Notes under the pieces: generated by a model
Databases searched by the model: none
Told to the model about the DNA's origin: nothing
Seen by the model: the letters and a program-made list of their open reading frames with translations, nothing else
Part shown: positions 42,167 through 53,233 of the stretch, piece by piece
Layout: every line of letters starts with the position of its first letter
Position numbering within the stretch: position 1 is the stretch's first letter
Made by a program: the position numbers and the translations under genes
Assembly (NCBI GenBank): GCA_030144725.1
Contig: JASKMD010000012.1
Coordinates: 9,809,392 to 9,873,391, forward strand
Origin: Haematococcus lacustris
Taxonomy: Eukaryota > Chlorophyta > Chlorophyceae > Chlamydomonadales > Haematococcaceae
Reading direction: 5' to 3'
Length of the DNA stretch: 64,000 nucleotides

Positions 42167-42959
42167 GCTCAGGGCTCCGCCCCGCTGCCTGCTGCAGTGG
42201 GTCACGGCGTCAGCCCCAGCGACCAGCAACTGACTGCAGTCACAAATTGAAGCTAGCCCCGGCCAGCGGCCAGCAGCGCTGACCTGGACCCAACTTTGTT
42301 GTGGTCGGCCTTGGTCTCAGCGGCACGAGTGTCGGCTGCCTTGCTGTCGGTAGGCTGGGGAAAGAAGGGTGGGGGGGGCAGGGCGCGAGGTCGCTGTGCC
42401 TGCGCAGCATAAGGGGCAGGCCAGAGGGGAACTGTGAGATCAGTGGACACCTGGTCGCACCTCAGGCCCAGACCCATGAGCTACGCCAGGGGCCGGGCAG
42501 CAGAGGGGGCAGCAGCAGGGGCAGGGTCAGCAGCAGCAGGGGCATGGGCAGAGGGAGGGGCATGGGCAGAGCAGTGGATAGGCTCTTCTGCCACCAGCTG
42601 CCCCTGGCCCGGCCCAGCCGCAGCACTGGAGGGGCGGGCCAGGGCTGAGGCCAGCAGCAGCAGCAGCCACTCACACTGCGAGCCGGGCGTCGCCCCTGAC
42701 TGGCTGCCCGGGGCGGGGGGTCCACCTCAGCCAGGCCCTGCAGCACCATGGGCAGCTACACACTGCTGACCAACACCCCATGAGGCACAAACCAGCTCTG
42801 CCCTGTTGCCCCTTCCCCTATCCCCTCCCTTTCTGCCCCTTTCTCCCCACCGTCTCCCTGCACATGGCCCCACCCCCTACTTGAGCCCACACATCCCTGC
42901 CCCCTCCTCCTGCCCCCTCCCTCTATCCCCTATCCTGCCCCTCACTGCCTGGCACTGCC
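42167..42959. other. GC-rich sequence, possible exons, not resolved
   Basis: Strong GC bias with overlapping frames on both strands. Minus-strand frames at 42,253-42,477 and 42,462-42,749 could be exons of the gene to the right, but no splice sites could be tied together. From 42,790 to 42,960 the sequence is a C/T tract. Confidence 0.3.
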
Positions 42960-45153
42960 TCACGCCCTCCCCCTCATCATCACAGCCCTCGCCCGCCCCT
43001 TCGTGCCGCCACCCACCGAGTTCATGGCAGCCGCCACACACACCGCCGCCCCGGTCGCCACCGCCACACTGGCAGCGGTGCCCAGCAGGCCCAGTGCCCT
43101 GAGCAGCAGGCCCCCCGCCCCCCTGCGGCGCCGCCCCATGAACTCCTCCACGCAGTCCCCCCCGCTCAGGGCCAGCGGCCGGGCAGGGAACAGCTCGCTG
43201 TCATCGCACTCAGAGGGGGAGGGTGGGCCGGGGGGGGGGGCACTGCGCAGGGATGCGCACCGGGCGCGTGTGTGGGTGCTGGAGGTGTGGGCGCTGAGGC
43301 CGCTGCCCTGGCTGCCGGAGGCGCCCTGCTCTGAGCTGCCCCGGGCTGCGTGGGGGTGGGGGGCTCGAGCCGCATGCTGCTGGGGGGGCGGGGGGGCTGT
43401 GATGATGCCCAGGGCAGCCAGCTGGTGGGCTGAGGCCAGCACGGTGGCTGGGGTGCAGGAGGGTGGGTGGGGCGGCAAGCAGGTGGGCAGGGCGCAGTGG
43501 GGCGGGGGAGCCAGCTGCACCTCAGCCTCCTCTGCTGCTAGGGCCCTGCCCCCGTGAGGGCGGTGCGGGGCAGGCTGCCCCTGGCCCCCTGCAGCCCCCC
43601 CATACCCCCCACCCTCACCTGCCTGCGCTGCCCCCAGCGCGGAGTGATGGGCAGCAGCAGCAGCAGCGGTGCAGGTGCGTGCCAGCAGCTGCGCCTCACC
43701 CGCCTCAGAGGAGGGGGCGAGGGTGGCCTCGGTGTGCGCAGCTGAGGAGCAGCAGGAGGCGGCCCCCCCCCCCCTGGCCGCCAGTGCGCCCCAAGCTGTG
43801 GAGGGGGGGGGGCGGCTGCTGGCCCCCCTCAGCCAGGGCCTCAGCAGCAGGCAGGGAGCGGGAGCCGCTAGGGGGGGCGCTGCCAGCCGTCTTCAACACC
43901 CCGTTGAAGGAGTGGCGGGTGGATGGTGGCGAGGGGGGGGTGGGGGGACCCAGGGGCTGAGGGGGGTGGGCAGTGGAGGGCCCCAGCTCCCCGCTGCTGC
44001 TGCTCGACTGCCTGCTGTGCACCGGGTTTAGCTCCGCCGCAGCGGGGACGCAGTCCGCAGCCGCCAGCTGCATGTGGGGGTCTGTGTGCGGGGGGTGGGC
44101 GGGGTCTGACCAGGACTCCTCAGCTGCCAGCGGCTCCTCAGCCGGCAGGCCGTGGGGGCTGGCCACCAGCACTGAGTGCGGGTCGGCCTCAGCCCAGCTC
44201 AGGTCAGGGCCTGGCAGGCTGCATGCGGCGCTGGCCCCCTGCTGCTGCTCCAGGGCGGCACCCAGGCGCAGGCGCGGGACAAGCACTCCGCTGCTGCTGC
44301 GGGTGGCACTGGGTGCGGGGTCCAGGAGGGCGGGGCCCCCACTGGCTGTGCGCAGCAGGGCAGGGGGGGCGGGGGGGGCGGGGGCGGGGAGGGAAGCGGG
44401 GGCGGCAGGCAACCGGGAGGCGGCTCCTCCACTGTGTCTGCTGTGCAGGCCGGGTGGGGGGCCAGGCAGCGTGAGGGGGGGGGCCAGGGGGGTGCTGCCG
44501 CTGCTGGAGCGGCGGGCAGCTGGCGTCCCAGCGGGTCCTGCTGCCCTGCCTGGCCGCGCGCCGCCCTGGGCCTGAGCTCTGGCCCCCGCTGCCAGGCTGC
44601 TGGCCGCCAGGCTGAGGCTGCCTGATGAGGAGCGGCGGGCAGCCAGGGGCTTGCCTCCACCGCCGCTGCCACCACTGGATGAGGTGTCCCCCAAGCCTGG
44701 GGCAGAGTTGGAGGCAGGGGCAGGGGCTGACAGTTTCAAGGCAGCGCCAGGAGCCCTGCAGGCAGCGAGGGGGGGGGCAGGGGGGGCAGGGGGGGGCACT
44801 AGGGGCAGGGGAGCAGCAGCGACAGGCCCCCAGGTGGGGGTGTGCAAGCCTTGGCCAGCAGCTGCAGGACCCAGGGGGTGAGGCAGGGGTGCAGGGTGTG
44901 TGCAGCTGGGCTGAGGGCGGCCAGGCTGACCCAGTGCAGGGCCCACAGCTGGCCTCGCACCTGGCAGCCGCTGTCCCGTTCTGGCTGCTGCCCCGGTGCT
45001 GCTGCGCTGCCAGCGGCAGGTCCAGGTCAGGAGGGGCGCTGGGTGCTGAGGCCAGGCCATCGCCCAGGGACCTGCAGGCAGACACATCCCGGTAGCAGCT
45101 GGCAGCCCCCCTGCAGCCCCCTGGGACTGACTGAGGCTTCCCTGGTTAGGCAA
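42960..45153 (-). CDS. Probable host gene, Ser/Pro-rich protein with C-terminal membrane segment
   Basis: Two minus-strand open stretches fit one spliced gene. The upstream one (45,153-43,705) is rich in Ser, Pro, Ala and Gln and repeats short basic-serine motifs: RRSSSGS twice, TRSSSGV, SRHSGG, SRQSSSSSG and RHSFNGV. Such motifs are typical phosphorylation or 14-3-3 sites. The downstream one (43,520-42,960) ends with an acidic SECDDSELF motif, FMGRRRRGAGG and a hydrophobic LLLRALGLLGTAASVAVATG segment. A minus-strand GTGAGG donor near 43,616 and a CCCTAG acceptor near 43,540 could join them. No known domain is recognised. Low complexity means the exon limits and even the coding status are uncertain. 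Confidence 0.4.
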
Positions 45154-46500
45154 GACTGAAGAAGTGGTAGTGTAGGGGTAGGGGTAGGGGCAGGGTTACC
45201 TAAACCTCTGGTTCAGTGCACAATGGCTAACCCGCACCCTCAGCATCAGGCAGTGCGTGCTGTGGCCCCAGGCAGCAGGTGCAGTCAGGGTGATGCAGAG
45301 CAGGGCAGCAGCTGGGTGAGGGGAAGCCCAGCAGCGCCTGACCTGGGGAAGGTGAGCTCAGCCCAGCCTGAGGGCAGGTCCAGGCTGGGGCCGCTGCTGC
45401 TGGCGGTGCACTCCAGGCTGGCGGCTGCAAAGCAGGAGGTCAGGGGGGCAAGCTGCCAGGTCAGGGGGCGGTAGGTCAGGCCCAGAGCCAGCTTAGGCCT
45501 AGTAAGGGCAGGCAAGGCAAGGGCCATCCTGCCTGGTCCTTACAAGCCAGGTCAGAAGCAAGCATGGCTGGTGGCCCTGGTGGGCTGCACACACTGCAGC
45601 AGCAGCCGCGGCAGCAGGTGATGAGGTGCAGCTGGCCTGGGTCCCGCCCTCACCTGTGTCCCCCCTTGCTGCTGCCCCTTCCCCCGCCAGGCCTGATGCA
45701 GCCAGGCGCAGCCCAGACTCCAGGTTGCACAGGGAGGAGTTAGCGGTGAGCTGAGGCGAGTCAGGCGACCTGCAGGGGGGCAGGGGCTGTGGAGCGCTGG
45801 GGCTTACGCCCTGCGAGCAGCCCTGAGCAGCCCTGAGCAGCATGTGGCGTGCAGGCAGGCAGTGAGGGTGCTACGCTGCTGCCTGACCTGGTGGGGGACG
45901 CCAGGCGCACCGCCTCCTCCACACCCAGTGCCTCAGGGCTGGAGGCGGGGCTGGGGCCGCCTGCCTGCCCCCCTGCCGCCTGATAGCGCTGGCTGGGCGC
46001 GGTGGGGAAGGCTGGGCCAGGGGGGCGCACAGGCAGCTTGCTGAGGGGCAGGGGGCCCCGCACCGCCCCCACGCCTGCTGCTGCTGCTGCCGCCTGCAGT
46101 GAGCCCGCCTGCGGTCAGTGTGCTGGCAGCCAGTGTCATGGCCATGCCTCTGGCCTGCTCAGGAAAGCGGGTAGTTGCTGTCTCAAGCTGATCCCCCGCA
46201 GGGACACAGCAGTCGTCTAAGCTCGCACGCATGGAAGTCTTCCCAATGCCACCACAGGAGCACAGCAGTCATACCACGGGGCAGGCTGCAGGCTGGCGCA
46301 GACTGCTGTGGGCATGCAGTGCTCACATCGCCATTGCGCGTCATGCCTGCTAGGGGGGGCCTGTCGGCAGAAGGCCGCGTGCCAGCGTGCTCCAGCGTGT
46401 TTTGGTCTTGCTTGCCTTGCTGGTCATCCTGCCTGCACATGGGGTAGGGTGTGCTGTGGCTGCACGGGGCGCTAGGTCTGCTATGGGTGCTGGGAGCGCA
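45154..46500. other. GC-rich sequence left unassigned
   Basis: Composition is like the gene to its left, with overlapping Ala/Pro/Gly-rich frames on both strands. It may contain upstream exons or introns of the minus-strand gene. No recognisable domain, RNA gene or repeat. Confidence 0.3.
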
Positions 46501-46545
46501 TACCGGAATTGAGGTATTCTTGACATCACGGTCCTTGCACGCATC

Positions 46546-47231
46546 TTATTTGCTTCGACTTGCTTGGTGTTGCTGAATGTAATCACTTGTTGTAAAAGCT
46601 CCTGCATCAAACATGGCCTGGGCGCTTGAACTGTCAGCAGGTGCGACAGGGGCACCAAGGCAGGGCCTGACCTTTCCGCCGAGACCAACCAGGGGCTGGC
46701 AAGCGATGCCTGCCGCATTGAGCTCTCGACGAGCAATGTCAATCTTTTGCAGCAGGACCACCTATGACCATGCATCTCAAGCAACAAGTACTGATTCATA
46801 GTTCGGGTTCAGTCAAACATTGTGAAAACGTGGCGCTGCATGTGGCTACGGACCCGCTCTTCGTCGGACGCTGCGGCGAGGTCTTCAAGGAGGGTTGCGA
46901 GGCAAGCCAATTTGTCCCTGCGGCCGTTCATGCATCGCAGCTTGGAACAGTTGGATGTCAAGTGCCACGCTGCGCATCATTCCTACTTGAGATGTACCAG
47001 CGATCTGCTTTCTGCATCAAGACGGTTCGGGCTCCGATTTTTTGCCCACAGACTACGTCGGGGCTCCCGAATGTAGGTGTCAAGTTGAGCCCCCAGAGCG
47101 TCAATGGTGGAGTCGGCGGGGCGCTGCATTTGCGGGGTGTGATTAGCGCCAGCCCCATCTGCTTGCATGCTGGGGTCCTGCATGACGTGGCATGCTTTGA
47201 AGGATACCGCATCCTCAAACCATGGTACCAT
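46546..47231 (-). pseudogene. Minus-strand coding remnant, unrecognised
   Basis: Three minus-strand stretches have protein-like composition but lie in different frames: ADSTIDALGAQLDTYIREP (ORF 47,231-46,983), MNGRRDKLACLATLLEDL...FTMFD (about 46,935-46,820) and VLLQKIDIARRELNAAG...YIQQHQASRSK (46,761-46,546). Either introns or frameshifts separate them. The helical, charged character recalls retroelement gag proteins, but no zinc knuckle was seen. Function unknown. Confidence 0.4.
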
Positions 47232-47332
47232 GGTATAGGCCGACTAGCTTTTGCTAGGCTGGTAATCCTTAGTCGGGCAAGCTTGCATCTGATACGTGCG
47301 AGTGGAAGAGGGGTCGACGAAGGAACCCCTAG

Positions 47333-47460
47333 TGGTCACCCCGGCCATTGGCCATGCCAATCCGTGACAGGCCTGCCGCTCACACCACGCGCTAGTGAAG
47401 GGTAGCTGAGGCTATCGCGGTAAGTCACGCGCGCTAAAACTCGCGTTTTGGACTGAAGCC
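47333..47460 (-). repeat. Inverted copy of the copia target region (empty site)
   Basis: On the minus strand this reads GGCTTCAGTCCAAAACGCGA...GCGCGCGTGACTTACCGCG without interruption. The same sequence on the plus strand is split by the copia element: the left part ends at 55,960 and the right part starts at 61,923. Homology extends to GGCCGGGGTGACC on the far side, about 130 bp in all, so this is itself a dispersed repeat. Confidence 0.88.
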
Positions 47461-47469
47461 TTGTACCAG

Positions 47470-47637
47470 ATCACCAATCAGGTCTCCCATGAGGACCTCC
47501 CCCTGTGGGGGGGAGGCCACTATGGGGGTTTTTCCAATGCGGGGGAGTTTTCGGAGGGTAACGGGGGAATGAGGGGAAAAGCGCAGCGGGGGAACTTTTA
47601 TTCCCTCTATAACTTCAATTTACCCGGGCCCTGTTCG
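47470..47637. repeat. Inverted repeat partner of 50,060-50,170
   Basis: ACTATGGGGGTTTTTCCAATG and GTAACGGGGGAATGAGGGGA are mirrored at 50,060-50,170 (CCCGCATTGGAAAAACCCCC, GTTCCCCTCTACCCCGTTACC). A third, partial copy lies at 50,565-50,620. No coding potential. Confidence 0.7.
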
Positions 47638-48362
47638 CACTCGCAAAATTTGTATTTTGAATTATTCGCGGCCAACCGACGCACTTTTTCCCGTTCCGAG
47701 CCACTGGCTGCGTAGCTGTTCGTTGTGACCCAGCACGATCAGACCCCGCATTCACAGCAGTCAGGGGAGCTGCTCAGCAGCCCAAAAGGAGACAGCGAGG
47801 GGCGGTCGGTTTCGTCGGTTCGTGCACTTTACCGACGTTACCCGCCCGTCATTCTTCATCATTCTAGCCTCCTTTTCGCCGCGTTTGAACCGGGGCTAGA
47901 ATGATGAAGAATGACGGGTCAGTTGTTTCAGGTGAAGGAATCTTTCAAGCAGGGAGCCGAGCAGGCGTCAGGAGTCACCGTGCCTTCTGTCCCGCCATCT
48001 AGCCGAGCGGGGAGCAGGGTAGCCGAGCGGGAAGTCTGTTGCGACAAATGCATCAATCTCAGCCCAACCCGCCAACTCTGGCACAGATGTAGGCCTACAT
48101 GTGCCTCTTCTTACAGGCCCTAGCACAGACAAAGACGCAACAGGCCCCTCATGCTCGGACGCAGCTACAGCAGGCCCAGTTTCTGCAGATGTTAAAGGCC
48201 TCGCAGGCTCGGACGCAGCTACAACAGGCCCAGTTGCTGCAGATGTTGCAGGCCCCGCGGACTCGGACGCAGCAGCCCCCGCGGACGAAGCTAGCCAACT
48301 AAAGCGCGGCAGTTAACTAGTTAACCGTCAACGACATCGAATATAGAAAAACGAATCGAGTG
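47638..48362. mobile_element. Candidate 725-bp CACTC/GAGTG element in a palindrome
   Basis: Begins CACTCGCAAAATTTG and ends AAAACGAATCGAGTG, with CG on both sides as a possible 2-bp duplication. The inverted repeat is short (CACTCG plus scattered matches). The flanks are themselves mirror images: CGGGCCCTGTTCG to the left and CGAACAGGGCCCCG to the right, so removing the insert leaves a palindrome. It contains a 25-bp hairpin (47,845-47,918) and repeats of GGCCCAGTTGCTGCAGATG (48,170-48,260). Provisional. Confidence 0.5.
47845..47918. repeat. Perfect 25-bp inverted repeat, 24-nt loop
   Basis: The left arm at 47,845-47,869 starts CCCGTCATTCTTCATC. The right arm at 47,894-47,918 is its exact reverse complement. 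On RNA this would be a very stable hairpin. No T-run follows, so a terminator role is not suggested. Confidence 0.95.
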
Positions 48363-48716
48363 CGAACAGGGCCCCGGATCTAAACGTTTTTGGCCCATGT
48401 TTTAGAAGGCTGTAACAAAGGCAACCGACACTCAATTATGTTCCAACCGTCAATTACAGCAAAAAAGTGCGGTTGCGCCGCAAAAACTGCAAGGAACAGC
48501 GAAGCTTTCGCGTGGAGGGGGTGCGGTGGCGCTTGAAGAGGCCATCCTCGCTCTTATAATTGAAAACCCGGTCGGCTGGCTGCAGTTCCGCCCCTGAGAT
48601 CGCCCAGTCACACCGGTCACAGCGACCACTGCGGCTTCGCCGTGTGCATCGCCGCTGTGTTGCACTGCTATGCTGGCCTTGTAAATTGAAGTTATACAAG
48701 TTAACTGCAACGCCTC

Positions 48717-48864
48717 AGCTTTTCCGGGTTTGTAAACGACCTCGGCCTCGCAGTTCCTCGTGAACGCTCTCGACCTCCGCCAGGGGCCTCCGGCCCCTGG
48801 CGTCGGTCTTGAGCGTTCACTCGGAACTGCTTCAGCCTCGGTCGTTTACAAACCCGGAAAAGCT
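48717..48864. repeat. 148-bp fold-back sequence
   Basis: Arms AGCTTTTCCGGGTTTGTAAA (48,717 on) and its reverse complement ending at 48,864 pair for about 26 bp. Pairing resumes further in (GAACGCTC / GAGCGTTC) and again at the centre (GCCAGGGGCC / GGCCCCTGGC). It resembles a MITE or snapback element but lacks CACTC ends. Confidence 0.9.
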
Positions 48865-48990
48865 TCGTCATTGCAGTTATCCTCATCGTAACCGCCGTCC
48901 AACTGCCGTTCCCCTGCGAGTCCGTTTGCGCCGTAGGCAAATTCCCCAGGGGAATGGCGGTAGTTGGTCCCTAACCGCCTTCCCTGCTCG

Positions 48991-49034
48991 CTTTTTGCTA
49001 CCCCAGCCGAACCCCGCGGTAGCAAAAAAAGATG
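48991..49034. repeat. Short hairpin, CTTTTTGCTACC
   Basis: CTTTTTGCTACC at 48,991-49,002 pairs with GGTAGCAAAAAAAG from 49,018. It is the third strong fold-back within 1.2 kb. Confidence 0.8.
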
Positions 49035-49228
49035 CCACGCAGCCAGGAGGCTCAGCGTGACCAGGACTATTGTAGCGACCGACCTAGCCCAGGAGTCAGG
49101 TCTCCGCGGTGAAACGATTCACATGGCTTGCAAAACCGATGTAACAGCGCCCCAACACTCACGCACGGGAACACACAAAGCTGAAGCGATGCTTGATCCT
49201 GCACCTGCACCCATCACTGCTCCTGTTC

Positions 49229-49333
49229 CAGCCCAGCCCAGCCCAGCCCAGCCCAGCCCAGCCCAGCCCAGCCCAGCCCAGCCCAGCCCAGCCCAGCCCA
49301 GCCCAGCCCAGCCCAGCCCAGCCCAGCCCAGTG
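49229..49333. repeat. (AGCCC)n tract
   Basis: About 20 perfect copies of CAGCC/AGCCC. The complementary pentamer run is at 53,474-53,565. Confidence 0.97.
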
Positions 49334-51010
49334 CCTAATGCATGTGCCCTTGCCTTGCACCAGCCTAGACCAGGTGCCAGCCCTGCTGCATGTGCCCTGG
49401 AGCATGACCCAGAGTAGCTATCAATCACCATCACCACCACTAGGGGCAGCTGCCCTACCACCACCTTCCAGCAGCTGTAGCCAAGACACCATCACCCCTC
49501 TTGCTGCCACCACCACCACCACCACCAGCTCGACAACTGTGGAGGCTGGCATGTAGGCCGCCATACACCTAGAAAGATTGCAGGCTAAGGAGGGCGAGAG
49601 GTGCACAGGGCGTGGGGAGGGCAGGGGCAAGGGCAGGGGCATGGGCAGGTGTAGGGGCAGGAGAGGGCGAGAGTGATGGTAAGGATGATGAGGTTGTGAT
49701 GGAAGCAACCACACGCTTCAGTGCTCGAAGGCGGCTGCCTCAGTAGTGAACAAATGCATGTGTGGACAATGTGCTATTGAAAGACAGAGGGTGAAAGACA
49801 GAGGGTCACCAAACACGCATCACCTCAATGTTTGAGCCAGGAGCTGTCACCGAATGTGTGCCGACTTTGGGTCCGGTTTCGGATCACCAATAAGGCGTAT
49901 CACTACGGCAATCATTAGCTCATCCTCAGCCTCGCGCCGACGACGATCACCAAAAGCGAACATTTGGATGGACAAAGGTGGATGTCGTGGTCGTGCAAAG
50001 GGATGAAGCTCTCGTTAAGCTCGCGGCCACTCGCCACAACTCGCAATATAACTGAACCCAACCTCCATTTTCCCCCATTCCCCCGCATTGGAAACGGGGG
50101 GTGAAAAGTGCATTCCCCCGTTCCCCTCTACCCCGTTACCCCGCATTGGAAAAACCCCCTATACTGTTACAGGGGGACCTTCCAACCGCCCAACCGCATC
50201 CCGCCCGCTGTACTGCGCCACCTCTCTGGGCACCTTAGCGCACCTGTGCGCTCGCACTGAACGCATGCAAGGAATGATCACAGTGCTATTGCTAGGTTGT
50301 GCAGCGTGGGCCGCAGCGCTGGCAGCATCAATTGCCACCACGCTAGATGCGACAAGCCCAGCCACCACAGCAGAAACATCAGCAGGAAACATCAGCAGGA
50401 ACAGCAGCTTGCGAGCAGCCCGTAACCGCAGACGGAGTGCAGAGCGGAATACGCGCAGAACCTGAGCCTGCAACCCCAGCATTGTGAACATCAAGCCTCG
50501 CACCCCGCACCTCGCATCTCGGCCCTTGCATGGCACTTCGCATGGCACCTCGCATCTCCAACTCCGGGCCATTGGAAACGGGGCCTAACAGTATAGTGGC
50601 CTCCCACCGATCACCGATCACCGATCACCGCCCGCCACCAGCTCGAAACTCCCACCGATCACCGCCCGCCACCAGCTCGAAACTTGAGATAGCGCAAACA
50701 AGCAGCGACCCACCTACAAGAGAAGGGTGGCGAGGCGCTCCGTGGCGTCCGTAGCAAAGTTCGCACTAAAGAGGCAGCCTCGCAGTACTGCGCAGCATCG
50801 CTGTGCGCCATGTCACCGAGCCATGTCATTACACCACGAGACCGAGTAACGCCACGCTTCGCTGAAGTCGGTGCAAGTTGGGTGCATGGCACTGTTAACT
50901 TTTTCAGCTCTATTGGCTCACTTCCTCTATTGCCTCAGTTTCTTTTATGGCACAGTTTGTGGTATCCTAGCTCAGTTGCTGCTGCTGGTTTTAATTGAAG
51001 GTGCTTGACC
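49334..51010. other. No supported gene; simple repeats and mirror sequences
   Basis: Contains a CACCACCACCACCAC run near 49,510, GGGGCAGGGGCA repeats near 49,625, the inverted-repeat partner at 50,060-50,170, and GATCACCGATCACCG repeats near 50,610-50,660. Possible coding near 50,800-50,950 (FAEVGASWVHGTVNFF on the plus strand) is too short to assign. Confidence 0.45.
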
Positions 51011-51672
51011 TTACATGTCATCTACCTCGTCAACCCCCACTTCAGCCAACTGATCCTCCTCCATCTCTTGCTCCCACCTCAAATGTTCCAAGATGTCAGC
51101 CCTGAGCAATGGCTTCTTCTGCGTTAACCTCTTGCCCTTCCAGCCCAAGCACTCCCGTGCATACTCCTTCAACAGATGCACATTCAAGGTCATGTGGGCG
51201 TTTGCAATGTGTGGTGCTCGTGCATGCAGAAGCTTCAAGCACTCAACATCTTCCTTCTTGTCACTTGCCAGTGTCACACGTCCAAACATGGGTATGCTGC
51301 TCAGGGTAGATGCTCCATGACACATGCACTGCTGTGGCTTGCTGCCCATGTGCCTCACACACGCACATGCAGTCTCAGACCACATGGGCGCAACCCCATC
51401 TGCAGGAAAGAACATTGCATGCATTGCCCGTGACCCAGTGATGGTGCGCAGCAGCCTGTGGGCATTAGGTCAGGCTCAGCACACTGCTCAACTTCCTCAT
51501 CCTTCAGCACCAAACACCACCGCCGTTGCACGCTCCCCCTAGTCTGATGCGCAACACTGGCAGCTAGCTGTGCAGCAGGCACCACACACTCTACATTATG
51601 CACACCTGCCAGCTGCTGAGCCTTGCACTCAGCACTAAGATCTGGGTGATCAGCCAAGACTCTGGCTGCCAT
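51011..51672 (-). pseudogene. Minus-strand gene, part downstream of the element insertion
   Basis: Reads MAARVLADHPDLSAECKAQQ from the element border, continues through AAQLAASVAHQTRGSVQRRW and LKDEEVEQCAEPDL, then shifts frame. An acceptor-like TTTCCTGCAG near 51,405 precedes the second stretch (GVAPMWSETACACVRHMGS ... ASDKKEDVECLKLLHARAPH ... HLLKEYARECLGWKGKRL ... DILEHLRWEQEMEEDQLAE) that ends at 51,011. The charged helical C-terminus is protein-like. The family is not recognised; a transposon-encoded protein is possible. The 2.9-kb element at 51,673 interrupts the frame. Confidence 0.5.
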
Positions 51673-51827
51673 CACTCACGATAAACAAGGACCGGTCGCG
51701 ATTGGGCCGACCATAGCTCATTGGAAAGAGGAGTAGAAGGCCGTTCGAACGGTACAAGTCTTACGCTATTCCGCGTAGCCGTTGCGACGTAATTTGGCCG
51801 CGATTTTTATAACCAAGCAATCTGCAC

Positions 51828-52112
51828 AGATGTCGTATGACCTTCATCTGCACCAAGCAATCTGCACAGATGCAAGCATAATCGACATCTGTACAGCTGC
51901 GGGACGTCCACATCTGCACAGATGTCGTATACCGCGACCAACATCTGTGCATCTGCTGACGACGACATCTGCACAGATGTCGACTATTACATTCGAGCCT
52001 TGGCTGTGCAGATGTTGTCTGTAGCATCTGCACAGATGTCGACTATTACATTCGCGGCTTGGCTGTGCAGATGTCGTGGCTTCATCTGCACAGATGTCGA
52101 CTATTTCATCGA
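51828..52112. repeat. Left TCTGCACAGATG array
   Basis: About a dozen dyads ATCTGCACAGAT or their variant GGCTGTGCAGATGTCG, with GTCGACTATTACATTCG spacers. The core is CTGCACAG, one transition from the CTGTACAG of the array at 17,031-17,815. Confidence 0.92.
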
Positions 52113-52470
52113 CTATTACATCCGCAAAACACATGCAATGACACCCAAACATCCAGCAAGACCTCGCTACACCCCCGCAAAACACATGTATTGACACCCA
52201 AACACCCCGCAACACCTCACTACACCCCCGCAAAACACATGTATTGACACCCAAACACCCCGCAACACCTCGATACACCCCCGCAAAACACATGTATTGA
52301 CGACCAAACACCCCGCAACATCCTCGCAATACACATGTTTGGACACTCAAACATCCTGCAACACCTCGCTACGGGACTTGCAAGCACATGTCTCGATGCA
52401 CCATCACTCCACAACACCTCAATATGGCAATGCTAAGCACATGCATTGATGCACCCAATGACCGCAACAC
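52113..52470 (-). repeat. Internal GACATGTGY module, minus orientation
   Basis: Four to five units of CCCGCAAAACACATGTATTG plus ACACCCAAACACCCCGCAAC, about 52 bp each, then degenerate copies ending in GCATTGATGCAC. This is the reverse complement of 7080-7400, and it occupies the equivalent place just inside the terminal array. Confidence 0.8.
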
Positions 52471-52526
52471 CTCCCTACGATGTGACAAGGTAGCAACGAC
52501 ACAACACAACAAGAAGGTGACACCAC

Positions 52527-52690
52527 ACCATCACCATCACCATCACCATCACCATCACCATCACCATCACCATCACCATCACCATCACCATCACCATCAC
52601 CATCACCATCACCATCACCATCACCATCACCATCACCATCACCATCACCATCACCATCACCATCACCATCACCATCACCATCACCATCAC
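52527..52690. repeat. (CATCAC)n hexanucleotide tract
   Basis: About 27 copies of ACCATC/CATCAC. The polyhistidine frame through it is an artefact of the repeat. Confidence 0.97.
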
Positions 52691-53233
52691 CCCACCCCAC
52701 CCTACCCCACCCCACACCAAGGACAACACAACAACATCACAACAAGGCGGCAAGATGACGAGGATGGACGCTACAACAAGGTTGATGCTACACCTCTCCT
52801 TAGTGATGTATAACACGGGGTGCAACTTCATAGCCTCCACTTACGTGCTCCCGCTATCCTTCACCCACCACACTACCATTGATTCCCACCTACCACACCT
52901 ATGCCGGGTGCTCCATGTTGCCCGCTCAAGGTTGGTACGCCAAGGGTAGGGTAGGGAGAGGGCTGCTACGCCAAGGGTAGGGTAGGGAGAGGGCTGCAAC
53001 GTGTGTCGTGGGGCGGGGGGTGGGAAAGGGGGGAGGTACGTGGGGTGGCAGACTTGGAGGTGGTGGGACAGGGTAGAGAGGGGGGGAGGGGGAAGGGGGA
53101 AGGAGGAAGGGGGAAGGGGGGAGGACAGACCGTGAGACCTGCAGCACACAAGGGATGGGGGTGGGCGTGGGGGTAGGGGTGGGGGTGGGGGTGGGGTGGT
53201 AGGGGAAAGGGGGATGGGTGTGGCCATTAGAAC

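Noticed and set aside
52388..52813. Polyhistidine-rich protein
   Set aside because: Frame through a (CATCAC)n microsatellite; the opposite strand gives poly(Asp-Gly) or poly(Met-Val) equally well.
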